Source: an uncultured Erythrobacter sp. (GTDB lineage: Bacteria > Pseudomonadota > Alphaproteobacteria > Sphingomonadales > Sphingomonadaceae). From it: a DNA stretch of 64,000 nt. Made by a program: the position numbers and the translations under genes. Below, piece by piece: positions 24,245 to 32,510 of this stretch. Under the pieces are notes generated by a model. The model did no database searches and was not told the DNA's origin. It saw nothing but the letters and a program-made list of their open reading frames with translations. The stretch covers positions 496,001 through 560,000 of the forward strand of contig NZ_CANMZM010000001.1 in the NCBI RefSeq assembly GCF_947502395.1, given 5' to 3'. Each line of letters begins with the position of its first letter. The stretch's first letter is position 1.

Positions 24245-25228
24245 TCATCCCTCCCTCTCGCCGTAGTCGCCAAATCGGCGACCGGACGGGCTGAATTGTG
24301 TTGCATTGAGTAAGAGCTTGATGTCGTCACACGCGGATAGGAGCTGGACAGCATCGTCGAGCGCAGCCCGGCTTGTTTCATCTGCACGCACCACAACGAG
24401 CGCCTGACCAACGTGCGCAGCCAACTCAGCGGCAGGCGATGCAGCAAGTGCTGGTGGTGTATCGAAGATAAGGAACCGGTTTGGCGCACCGCGGGTCAAA
24501 CGATCGAGGACTTGGCCTGTACGCTTGCTGGTCAGATACTCGGCATCGCGTGCGCTGCTTGCGCCAGCGGGCAGGATGTAGAGCCCCTTGATATCGGTCG
24601 GGGAAACAAGGTCTTCGGGACGCAGGCTCTTATCGGCCAGCGCATCCATCAGTCCGGAACCAGTTTCAACGCCTAGACGGCGGGTTACCGATGGATTGAT
24701 CACATCGGCATCCACCAGGATGACTTCAATGTCACGTTCAGTCGCCAGCGCGATAGCCAGATTGGTGGCGCAATAGGTCTTGCCCTCACCCGCATGCGGC
24801 GAACACACCAATACACGGCGCGCAAGGTCATCGCCAGAATGACGCGCATCGGCGAGAAGCTCGCGCTTCACGATGCGAAATTCTTCTAGAAGCCCGGTCA
24901 CAGGCGCTTCTGGCGAGATTAGTCCCTCTGCCTCAAGCACATCACGATCAATCTGGACACGTGGGCCCCGAAGAGCGACAGCGCGCTCTACCTTGGGTTC
25001 GGCCTGCCTAGGCGCAATTTCACTCGCGTCGTCTGAAGGCACCTCAAACTGCTGATTCCCTTTGACCGCCGCGCGCTTGTTTGGTGGTATAATGGCCCGC
25101 GGCGTGGCGGGTAAGTTAGCGGGCACTGGTTTCGCACCAAACCCGTCCAGTCCAAATACCGCATCAGCCCGCTCCAGGAGCGATGCTTTGCGCGCAGTCT
25201 TGCGAGAGAAGTTTGAATGCTCAGTCAT
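24245..25228 (-). CDS. Tyrosine-kinase-like ATPase (BY-kinase domain), XrtA-associated
   Basis: 327 residues. The ATPase domain has Walker A RVLVCSPHAGEGKTYCATNLA, Walker A-prime VILVDADVINPSV and Walker B FLIFDTPPAL, as in bacterial tyrosine kinases that drive polysaccharide chain-length control (TIGR03018-type). The first 110 residues are a low-complexity linker. The C-terminal tail has a single Tyr (RRFGDYGEREG) rather than a tyrosine cluster. GAGGAG precedes the start. It is separate from the chain-length protein immediately upstream, as in two-component Wzz/kinase pairs. Confidence 0.92.
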   Translation of the reverse strand: MTEHSNFSRKTARKASLLERADAVFGLDGFGAKPVPANLPATPRAIIPPNKRAAVKGNQQFEVPSDDASEIAPRQAEPKVERAVALRGPRVQIDRDVLEAEGLISPEAPVTGLLEEFRIVKRELLADARHSGDDLARRVLVCSPHAGEGKTYCATNLAIALATERDIEVILVDADVINPSVTRRLGVETGSGLMDALADKSLRPEDLVSPTDIKGLYILPAGASSARDAEYLTSKRTGQVLDRLTRGAPNRFLIFDTPPALAASPAAELAAHVGQALVVVRADETSRAALDDAVQLLSACDDIKLLLNATQFSPSGRRFGDYGEREG

Positions 25229-25238
25229 CAGGGTCTCC

Positions 25239-26762
25239 TCACGCGATCGTCCCTACCGAGACGACCTCGATGACCAGAAGAAGGGCGAGCACACCAACAA
25301 GGGCCGCGCTAGCTCCGGCGAACTGCTTGAAGCGCCGTCTGCGCAAGGCTTCAGCTGTGTCCGAGAGGTTCAGCGAGACCGATCCAATCACTGGCAGGCC
25401 CATCAATTTTTCAAGCCTTTGCGTGGTCGCAAAGCCCGAACGCAATTGACCCATGATCCAGGCCACGCCTGCTCCAGCGCCAATGCCTGCGATCAGCACA
25501 CCCAGCAGAAGAAGAGGACGGTTCGGTGCCGCGGGTTGCTGCGGAACGACTGGCGGATCGATCAAATCGAATTTGTATTGACTGGTCTCATCGACCACAT
25601 CACCGCGCGTGCGCAGTTTCTCGCGGTCTTCGAGGAGTCGCTCATAATTATCGCGCAAAACTTCATAATCGCGGCTGATACGGTTCGCTTCGGCAGCCAC
25701 AGCAGGTTCGGTCGCTTGGCTTGCAGCCAGTGATGCCAGCTGTGATTGCAGCGCAGCCCTTCGCGATTGAAGCGACTCAATCGAGGCCTGACGGTCAGCT
25801 CTAAGGGCCAAAAGCTGTGTGTAAGCGGGATTGGGAGTGCCAGTCACGTCGTTAGGGCCCGCCGCCGCCACTTGGCGAGTGAGCAAATCAACCTGGCGGC
25901 TCGTTGCAACCACATCAGGATGTTCATCGGTCAAGCCACGCGCACGCAATCCAGCCAATTGTGTCTGCGCCTGCAGCAAAGCTGCCTGTGGACCTGAGGC
26001 TCCTGCGCCGCTCACAATGGTGCGAGGCGTGCTCGAAATCTGATTGTTCATGGCTGCAAGCGCGCTTTGCGCAGCAGCCAAATCAGCATCGATATCACGC
26101 AGCTCAGTGCGCGATTGCTGAACCCGGGTCGAAAGCGTTGCGGTGCCTCCAATCAGGTCAGGATATTGTGCTTCGAAAGCGAGACGTCTTTGTTCCGCCT
26201 GCTCAAGCTCAAGTTTGCGCTCTTCAAGTTGATCATTGAGATCGTTGATCGCGCCGCTGATTTCGGCTCGATTTCCCGAGATGTGCTCTTCGCGGAAGAT
26301 ATCGAGCAGCTTCTGCACGATATCACGAGCAAGAACGGCATTCTGAGAATCGCTCAAACCACCCTCACCAACCGATGCGGTGATCGAGAAAAGGTTATCC
26401 TCCTCGCTCTCAATCTTCACATCTTCGGAAAGTGACGCGATCGCGCGCTCGAGACCAGGACGATCAGAAATCCCGTCGCCTAGCCTTGATGTGGTGATGA
26501 CCTTTTCGAGGTTTACCGAGCTCAACAGCGTCTGACGAACGCGCGTGATTTCTTCTTTGCCGTCCCCCGCAATGCCAAGTTGTTCGGACAGCACATCATC
26601 GACATCGACAAATATCCGTGCCTTGGATTCGTAGGAATTCGGAATAAGGGCGACGGCAAGCCAGCCCAACAGGCAAACGCCCCAAGCAACAGCAAGCGCG
26701 ATCCAGCGGCGGTGCCAGACCGAATAAAGCGCCGCGCGCAATTCTTCGAAGAGCTCGTTCAT
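25239..26762 (-). CDS. Polysaccharide chain-length determinant, XrtA system (Wzz-like)
   Basis: 507 residues. N-terminal Wzz domain with a membrane segment at about 20-37 (WIALAVAWGVCLLGWLAVALI), then long coiled-coil periplasmic helices rich in Gln/Glu/Arg (ISGAINDLNDQLEERKLELE), then PxxP (VVPQQPAAPNRP) and a second membrane segment LLLLGVLIAGIGAGAG, and a third near the C-terminus. TIGR03007-type. It sets polymer length together with the kinase-like ATPase encoded 10 bases downstream. It has no ATPase domain of its own. Confidence 0.94.
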   Translation of the reverse strand: MNELFEELRAALYSVWHRRWIALAVAWGVCLLGWLAVALIPNSYESKARIFVDVDDVLSEQLGIAGDGKEEITRVRQTLLSSVNLEKVITTSRLGDGISDRPGLERAIASLSEDVKIESEEDNLFSITASVGEGGLSDSQNAVLARDIVQKLLDIFREEHISGNRAEISGAINDLNDQLEERKLELEQAEQRRLAFEAQYPDLIGGTATLSTRVQQSRTELRDIDADLAAAQSALAAMNNQISSTPRTIVSGAGASGPQAALLQAQTQLAGLRARGLTDEHPDVVATSRQVDLLTRQVAAAGPNDVTGTPNPAYTQLLALRADRQASIESLQSRRAALQSQLASLAASQATEPAVAAEANRISRDYEVLRDNYERLLEDREKLRTRGDVVDETSQYKFDLIDPPVVPQQPAAPNRPLLLLGVLIAGIGAGAGVAWIMGQLRSGFATTQRLEKLMGLPVIGSVSLNLSDTAEALRRRRFKQFAGASAALVGVLALLLVIEVVSVGTIA

Positions 26763-26779
26763 CCTCCCGGCGACGCCCC

Positions 26780-27421
26780 CTAGAACCGGCTCTCAGGGAT
26801 GATTATCGTATCACCTGGCTTGAGCATGACGTTGGCGCTACTGTCCCCGCGCTTAAGAAGGTCAGCGAGGCGCAGACGATATTCCTTTTGGGTGCCCGCA
26901 TTACGGTCGATGCGCAGCAACTTTGCTCGATTGCCCGCAGCGAACTCTCCGAGACCGCCAACGGCGATCATGGCATCTAGCACGGTCATATTGGCGCGAT
27001 ATGGCAAGCTTGAGGGTTGCTCTGTCGAGCCAACCACACGGATCTGCTGATCGAAAGTCGAATTGAACTCATTCACGATCACCGAGACGATCGGCTGCTC
27101 GATATATTGCACAAGCACATCACGGATATCATCTTGAAGCTGTGTAGCAGTCTTGCCGACAGCAGGCATATCACGCACCAGCGGAATGGTGATCCGCCCG
27201 TCGGGACGAACCTGGATGTCCTCGGCGCTCAGTTCAGGGTTACGCCACACGTGGATCGTGATCTGATCCAGCGGGCCAATGATGTACTCTTCGGTGGGCT
27301 CGGACTGCGATTCTGCATAGCTTGCAGAAGGTAATTCGGGTCCAGTTCCTGCGCACGCGGCGAGCGTCGTCGTCGCAAAAAGAGCGCCGGCCAGGCGTGC
27401 AAAAGAGGGCGAAATGGGCAT
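26780..27421 (-). CDS. Polysaccharide export lipoprotein, XrtA system (Wza/EpsA-like)
   Basis: 213 residues. Lipoprotein signal with lipobox LAAC at residues 19-22 (ALFATTTLAACAG), then a poly-export domain (EEYIIGPLDQITIHVWRNPEL) and an SLBB domain (QIRVVGSTEQPSSLPYR through LLKPGDTIIIPESRF). Forms the outer-membrane or periplasmic channel for polysaccharide. TIGR03027-type. GAGGA lies 9 bases before the ATG. It is the first gene of the minus-strand export operon, preceded by a 180-base gap that likely holds its promoter. Confidence 0.94.
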   Translation of the reverse strand: MPISPSFARLAGALFATTTLAACAGTGPELPSASYAESQSEPTEEYIIGPLDQITIHVWRNPELSAEDIQVRPDGRITIPLVRDMPAVGKTATQLQDDIRDVLVQYIEQPIVSVIVNEFNSTFDQQIRVVGSTEQPSSLPYRANMTVLDAMIAVGGLGEFAAGNRAKLLRIDRNAGTQKEYRLRLADLLKRGDSSANVMLKPGDTIIIPESRF

Positions 27422-27548
27422 CGATGCAATTCCTCAGGTCAGTTGCTGCGGAAACCGATGCAAATTTGCAGGAGCGACCTGCACAATCGGCTTTATCCGC
27501 GAATGACCCGGAGTTTCTCGCCCATAATGGTGAATATAATGTTAGTGA

Positions 27549-27578
27549 TAATGGGACTAATCGAGGGCAATCCCATTA
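27549..27578. promoter_or_regulatory. Inverted repeat before the XrtA export operon
   Basis: TAATGGGA (27549-27556) and TCCCATTA (27571-27578) are exact 8-bp inverted arms separated by 14 bases, in the gap between the decarboxylase gene and the export operon. ATAATGG also recurs at 27524-27530. It could be an operator, or a weak terminator for the decarboxylase gene. No T-run follows in either direction. Confidence 0.4.
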
Positions 27579-27601
27579 CGGGACAGCGGCATTAACGAAG
27601 C

Positions 27602-28834
27602 TTAAACAAGGAACTCAGCTGCTGGACCATGCCCAAGGAAGTTCGCTGGAGAGGCGCTTGCTCCGTAGGCACCGGCGCAAAACACCGCGACCAGATCGCC
27701 AACGTGTGCACGTGGCATTTCCGCTAAGTCTGCAAGTCGATCAAGAGGGGTGCACAGGCACCCAACCACGTTAACCACCTCATCCGGTTGAGCGTCAAAG
27801 CGTGAAGCTATGGCGACCGGATAATTGCGGCGCACCACGGTGCCGAAATTGCCCGAGGCCGCGAGTTGGTGATGCAGTCCGCCATCTGTGACAAGGTAGG
27901 TCTGCCCATGGCTAACCTTGCGATCGACCACCCGGCACAGATAGACCCCCGCCTCGCCAACCAGAAAACGCCCTAGCTCAATGCAAAGGTCCGTGTCTTT
28001 AAGTGCCTCCGCTCGGGCCTCGACTAGATTATGGAGAACCTCACCGACAGCTGCCAGATCGAGAGGAGTGTCTCCCGGAAAATAAGGGATGCCAAACCCG
28101 CCACCCATATTGAGTTTGGGCAGCACCTCTCCAATGGATTCGGATAACTTTTGCGCCAAATTCAGCACGTTGCTTTGCGCTTCTATGATTGCATCAGCAT
28201 CAAGCGTCTGGCTGCCCGTAAAGATGTGCAGCCCGCGCCACTCTGCCCCTTCCGCAATCAGCGACTTGGCTAGCGCTGGCACCCGCTCAGCATCAACGCC
28301 AAAGGGCTTTGCGCCTCCACCCATCTTCATGCCCGAACCTTTGAGCTCAAAGTCGGGATTGACCCTAATAGCAATGCGCGGGGCTTTTCCAACGCTTTGC
28401 CCAATAGCAAGCGAGCGCTGCGCCTCACTTTCGGACTCGCAGTTTAACGTGACGCCTGCCGTGATCGCCGCTTCAAGTTCGTCATCGCGCTTCCCAGGCC
28501 CGGCGAAACTTACACGCGAGTGGTCTATTCCAGCGCGCTCGATCATCGAAAGCTCACCCGATGACGCGATGTCAAAACCGTCAACCAGATCAGCCATATG
28601 CGAGATCACATCTTGGTGTGGATTGGCTTTGACCGCGTAGTTAATCCCAATGCGCCCAGGCAATACATCGCGCAATTGCGCCACACGAGCATCAATGAGC
28701 GATTTGGAGTAGACGAAGAGCGGCGTACGTCCAGCTGTCTCGACCAGATCGCTCACCTTATGGCCGCTAATCGCCAATTCTCCATCGAGCGCGCTGTATC
28801 CTACGGGAATTGGCCCAAGAGGTTTGATCTTCAT
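27602..28834 (-). CDS. PLP-dependent decarboxylase, exosortase A system-associated
   Basis: 410 residues. Fold-type III (alanine-racemase-like barrel) decarboxylase related to diaminopimelate and ornithine decarboxylases; TIGR03099-type. Lys69 in INYAVKANPHQD should form the Schiff base with PLP; HIFTGSQ, NMGGGFGIPY and LCIELGRFLVGEAGVY are phosphate/active-site motifs; VFCAGAYGASAS holds the conserved C-terminal Cys/Tyr region. Likely decarboxylates an amino acid, free or carrier-bound, for the cluster. It overlaps the ligase gene by four bases. Confidence 0.93.
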   Translation of the reverse strand: MKIKPLGPIPVGYSALDGELAISGHKVSDLVETAGRTPLFVYSKSLIDARVAQLRDVLPGRIGINYAVKANPHQDVISHMADLVDGFDIASSGELSMIERAGIDHSRVSFAGPGKRDDELEAAITAGVTLNCESESEAQRSLAIGQSVGKAPRIAIRVNPDFELKGSGMKMGGGAKPFGVDAERVPALAKSLIAEGAEWRGLHIFTGSQTLDADAIIEAQSNVLNLAQKLSESIGEVLPKLNMGGGFGIPYFPGDTPLDLAAVGEVLHNLVEARAEALKDTDLCIELGRFLVGEAGVYLCRVVDRKVSHGQTYLVTDGGLHHQLAASGNFGTVVRRNYPVAIASRFDAQPDEVVNVVGCLCTPLDRLADLAEMPRAHVGDLVAVFCAGAYGASASPANFLGHGPAAEFLV

Positions 28835-30378
28835 TGGGCAGCGCCCTGGCTCAACTCACGATAGAGCGCTGTGCGATCAATTTTTCCATTGGGATTGAGA
28901 GGCATTTTTTTCCGCCAATGGATCACTTGTGGTTGCATGAAGTTTGGAAGTTCCTTGAGTAACGCCTTGGGAAGATTGGCTTGCTCTTGATCATCCCCGC
29001 TGCCCCTTACCACCAGATGGACGGCATGACCAAGCCGATCATCTGGAATGCCAAGCGCGACAGCCTCGGCCACCAAGCCAGCGGCAACAGCGGCCTCTTC
29101 GATCTCCTGTGGGCTTATGCGATTGCCCGCGCTCTTGATCATCGCATCCCGCCGTCCGACGAAATAGAGCAGCCCATTTTCGTCTCGTTTGACTCGATCT
29201 CCTGACCAAACAGAAGTGCCGCCATGGGCAGAGAACTCAGGCGCAGACTTAAACCGTTCGGAAGTGCGCTTCTCGTCCTTCCAGTAGCCCTGTGCGACCA
29301 GCGGCCCGCAATGGACAAGCTCGCCTTCTTCATCCGAACCAGCGACCGTGCCCCCATCATTGATAACCAAAATCTCGGCAAAAGGGATCGCGGTGCCCAT
29401 GCTTGTGGGGTGGATGTCCACGAGTTCGGGCTCAAGATAAGTCGAGCGAAACGCCTCAGTGAGGCCATACATCGGATAGAGATCTGCCTGCGGGAAAGTT
29501 CCACGTAAATCTTCCACCAAATCCGTGGTTAGCGCACCGCCGCTATTGGTTAGCCTTCGCAAGGGAGTGCTAGCTTCCTCAGCCCAATCGATTTCCGTCA
29601 ACTGCACCCAAAGCGGCGGGACGGCCGCCAATGTGGTCACACCATGCTTTGCGCAGGCCTTCGATACATCACGCGGGAAGAGGAAATCGAGCGGAACCAC
29701 GCTACCGCCCGCATACCAGGTGGAAAGCAACTGATTCTGTCCATAGTCAAACGACAACGGCAGGACCGCGAGCGTCACATCATCACTGGCAAGCTTGAGA
29801 TAATGTGCGACGCTCACCGCGCCGAGCCACAGATTGGCATGGCTCAACATCACGCCCTTGGGACGACCGGTGGAACCACTCGTGTAGAGGATTGCGCAAA
29901 GCTCGTTCGCATCAGCCTCTGACGGACCAATTTTGAGCTCAGTCTCATCCGCTTTTGCAAGCGCAGAGCCTTCGTCCAGCGCTAAGCAGGCGTTCGGCAC
30001 GTCGCCTCCTTCAAGCGATTTCAGGCGCGAAGGCGTTGCGATCAACATTCCTGCGCCGCTATCGGCAAGGATATGCGCAACCTGCGCGCGCTTCAGGAGT
30101 GGATTGATGGGCACATGCACCAACCCCGCCCTCGCTGCAGCCAATGGCAAAAGACAAGTAAGCTCGCCTTTAGCAGCCCAAGAGGCAATCCGCGCTCCTT
30201 TTTCCGGCACTTCTCGCGCCAACCATCCGGCTAGAGAAGCCACACGCTCTCTTAACGCCTTGTGGTTAAGGACCTTATCCCGAAGCACCAATGCAGGTCG
30301 CTCGCCCATACCGTTCTCACACGCTCTTTCAACGAGGTGATCAAGCGGAAACGGCGTGGGATCGGGGCTTTCAGTCAT
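28831..30378 (-). CDS. AMP-forming acyl-CoA ligase, exosortase A system-associated
   Basis: 515 residues from ATG 30378 with AAGGA just upstream; a GTG at 30399 is in frame. Adenylating enzyme of the ANL superfamily: AILYTSGSTGRPKGVMLSH (P-loop), YPMYGLTEAF, WSGDRVKRDENG, and the C-terminal catalytic Lys in KMPLNPNGKIDR. TIGR03098-type. It activates a carboxylate as AMP ester and passes it to CoA or to the phosphopantetheine arm of the ACP encoded on the opposite strand. It overlaps the decarboxylase gene, so they share a transcript. Confidence 0.93.
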   Translation of the reverse strand: MTESPDPTPFPLDHLVERACENGMGERPALVLRDKVLNHKALRERVASLAGWLAREVPEKGARIASWAAKGELTCLLPLAAARAGLVHVPINPLLKRAQVAHILADSGAGMLIATPSRLKSLEGGDVPNACLALDEGSALAKADETELKIGPSEADANELCAILYTSGSTGRPKGVMLSHANLWLGAVSVAHYLKLASDDVTLAVLPLSFDYGQNQLLSTWYAGGSVVPLDFLFPRDVSKACAKHGVTTLAAVPPLWVQLTEIDWAEEASTPLRRLTNSGGALTTDLVEDLRGTFPQADLYPMYGLTEAFRSTYLEPELVDIHPTSMGTAIPFAEILVINDGGTVAGSDEEGELVHCGPLVAQGYWKDEKRTSERFKSAPEFSAHGGTSVWSGDRVKRDENGLLYFVGRRDAMIKSAGNRISPQEIEEAAVAAGLVAEAVALGIPDDRLGHAVHLVVRGSGDDQEQANLPKALLKELPNFMQPQVIHWRKKMPLNPNGKIDRTALYRELSQGAAQ

Positions 30379-30406
30379 TGGGATCCTTTTGAAGGGCACA
30401 TTGCGA

Positions 30407-31453
30407 GTGATCGAAGCGCGGTATCACGACAGGGTTAACGTCTTGCAAGAGCTGATTGCCAACGGCTCGGCAGGTGAAGCGCGTGCCCCGTTCGACCGCG
30501 CCGAGTGGTATGAGCTTCTCGCCGAGACCGGGCTCACCCCTCTTATTGCCATTGCAAGCGATGCCGAGAACACCGCAGCGCTCGCTCTCCACGAGGTAAA
30601 CGGCCACATAACACCTTTAAGAAATTGGTACAGTTTTACCTGGCGCCACTTGGCGTCGGATGGCGAGCAAGGGGACCGATTGCTTGAACAGATCGCTCGG
30701 CAGCTCAAAGCACGATCGCATCGCGTCACACTATCGCCAGTACCCGAAGAGGACAGTTCAGCCACACGCCTTTCTCGCGCCTTCGCCAAGGCCGGTTGGC
30801 GTGTGGAAGTCACCCAATGCGACACCAACCACGTTCTCCATGTTCAAGAGCGCAGTTTCGATGAGTATTGGGCATCGCGCCCCGGCAGACTTCGGACAAC
30901 TCTGAAGCGTAAGGCAAGAAAGGTCGAGACCCTGATTGTTTCGCACTTCGACCCAGCTTTGTGGGACGCTTTTGAGGCAACCTACCAAGCGAGTTGGAAA
31001 CCCGACGAAGATCAGCCCGAAATGCTGCGTAAATTCGCTCGTGAAGAAGGCCATGCCGGACGACTTCGCCTTGGGTTGGCATTCTGCGATGAAGATCCCG
31101 TCGCCGCCCAATTCTGGACAGTGGAAGCAGGGACAGCTTACATCCACAAACTCGCGCATCTCGAAAGCGCGCGAAAAATCTCGGCTGGTACGACGCTGTC
31201 AGCCGCTCTCTTCCAGCATGTGATAGACATAGATCACGTGGAGGTGGTCGACTTTGGGACGGGCACGCAAAGTTATAAGTCGGACTGGATGGAGAGCACT
31301 CGGCCACGCTACCAGATTGATTGTCTTGACCTTTCCTCGCCAAGAGCGTGGCTTGATCTTGCGCGCCTAACCGCAAAAAGGCTGACACTCCCGAACCCGC
31401 CCGCGCTTGCACCTTGTCCTCCACGTGGTAAAGGGCCCGACGCTGAAGTGTAA
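30407..31453 (+). CDS. GNAT/FemAB-like acyltransferase of the XrtA locus
   Basis: 348 residues from GTG 30407 (GAAGGG 10 bases upstream); the frame is open back to GTG 30356, which would overlap the divergent ligase gene. Central block SFDEYWASRPGRLRTTLKRKARK followed by FDPALWDAFEATYQASWKP and the C-terminal IHKLAHLESARKISAGTTLS are features of Acetyltransf_6 (BioF2/CelD-like) proteins, which share the Fem fold. Acceptor unknown. First gene of the plus-strand arm; only about 28 bases separate its start from that of the ligase. Confidence 0.8.
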   Translation: MIEARYHDRVNVLQELIANGSAGEARAPFDRAEWYELLAETGLTPLIAIASDAENTAALALHEVNGHITPLRNWYSFTWRHLASDGEQGDRLLEQIARQLKARSHRVTLSPVPEEDSSATRLSRAFAKAGWRVEVTQCDTNHVLHVQERSFDEYWASRPGRLRTTLKRKARKVETLIVSHFDPALWDAFEATYQASWKPDEDQPEMLRKFAREEGHAGRLRLGLAFCDEDPVAAQFWTVEAGTAYIHKLAHLESARKISAGTTLSAALFQHVIDIDHVEVVDFGTGTQSYKSDWMESTRPRYQIDCLDLSSPRAWLDLARLTAKRLTLPNPPALAPCPPRGKGPDAEV

Positions 31454-31473
31454 TTGCGAGATTTGAGGGTTAA

Positions 31474-31800
31474 ATGCCTTTAGAACAGGACAGTCAGGCG
31501 ACGAGCTCGGAACCGGCCGAAACCAGCGCCGCGATGAGTAAAGAGACGCTGGATAGCGAGCTCAAGTCGATTATTGCCGACGTGTTGGGTATTGATGCAG
31601 AGCAAGCCGAAGCCCTGAATGAAGAAAGCGGTCTGTTTGGGCATTTGCCCGAGCTCGACTCTATGGCTGTCGCTGGCCTCCTCACCGAGATCGAAGATCG
31701 TCTCGAGATAATCGTCGAGGATGAAGACGTCGACGCGGAAATGCTCGAGACTTACGGCGGCCTTCTCGCCTTTGCCGAGACCAAGTTGAGCGAGGCCTAA
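31474..31800 (+). CDS. Acyl carrier protein, XrtA-associated
   Basis: 108 residues, longer than FabF-cluster ACPs (about 78) because of a 20-residue N-terminal extension rich in Ser/Thr/Ala. The phosphopantetheine site is Ser63 in HLPELDSMAVAGLL (DSM instead of the common DSL). The overall charge is strongly acidic. It should carry acyl or aminoacyl groups loaded by the divergent AMP-forming ligase. It starts 20 bases after the GNAT gene with GAGGG upstream and is followed 5 bases later by hydrolase 2. Confidence 0.93.
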   Translation: MPLEQDSQATSSEPAETSAAMSKETLDSELKSIIADVLGIDAEQAEALNEESGLFGHLPELDSMAVAGLLTEIEDRLEIIVEDEDVDAEMLETYGGLLAFAETKLSEA

Positions 31801-31805
31801 CCCAA

Positions 31806-32510
31806 GTGTCCGGGTCCGGGGCGCGCACGATCGCGACTTGGCAAGCCCCACTTGCGTGCGGTGGTAGCTCTGATGAACTCTTGTTCACGTTTAATCGCGC
31901 GAGAGAGCGGCGTGTTCTGGTCCTGCCTGCGCTGTTTGACGAAGCCAACAAGATGCGCCGGTTCACAGTCCAGATGATGCATGCGCTCAAAGAGAGGGGC
32001 GTGGACTCTTTCCTACCCGATCTGCCCGGATGCAATGAGAGTCTCGAGCCGCTTGAACTCCAAACGCTTGAGAGCTGGCGCACCGTTGTTGAGGCCGCAA
32101 TGGAGGCCTTCGACATCACCGATGTGCTGACGATCCGAGCCGGCACCCTCCTCTCCCCACCATCCTTGCCTACTTGGCACTTTGCACCGCTTTCAGGGCC
32201 CAAATTGCTTAGAGCCATGATCCGAGCCCGGACAATCGCCGCGCGCGAGGCTGGACGCGAGGAAAGCTCAGAAGGACTGATCGAGTTAGGACGCAAGGAA
32301 GGATTGATGCTGGCGGGCTGGCATATCGGCTCGAAAATGTTCAGGGAATTGGAGACAGCTGAGCCGGTTCAAACCGACTTTCAGACAGTTGTTACGCAAA
32401 AGGACCTTGGTGGCAGAGGCCTCTGGCTCCGTGCCGAACCAGATGATGATTACAAAGCATCCAAGGCGCTCGCGGCCATTATAGCTGGCGAATTGGAGGA
32501 TGCCGGATGA
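31806..32510 (+). CDS. Hydrolase 2, exosortase A system-associated (alpha/beta fold)
   Basis: 234 residues from GTG 31806. Alpha/beta-hydrolase-like protein of the TIGR03101 type: VLVLPALFDEANKMRRFTVQMM at the first strand and helix, DSFLPDLPGCNES, then VLTIRAGTLLSP where other hydrolases have the GxSxG nucleophile elbow. A canonical Ser nucleophile is not visible there, so it may be non-catalytic, or use another residue. Overlaps hydrolase 1 by four bases, consistent with a pair acting together. Confidence 0.85.
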   Translation: MSGSGARTIATWQAPLACGGSSDELLFTFNRARERRVLVLPALFDEANKMRRFTVQMMHALKERGVDSFLPDLPGCNESLEPLELQTLESWRTVVEAAMEAFDITDVLTIRAGTLLSPPSLPTWHFAPLSGPKLLRAMIRARTIAAREAGREESSEGLIELGRKEGLMLAGWHIGSKMFRELETAEPVQTDFQTVVTQKDLGGRGLWLRAEPDDDYKASKALAAIIAGELEDAG

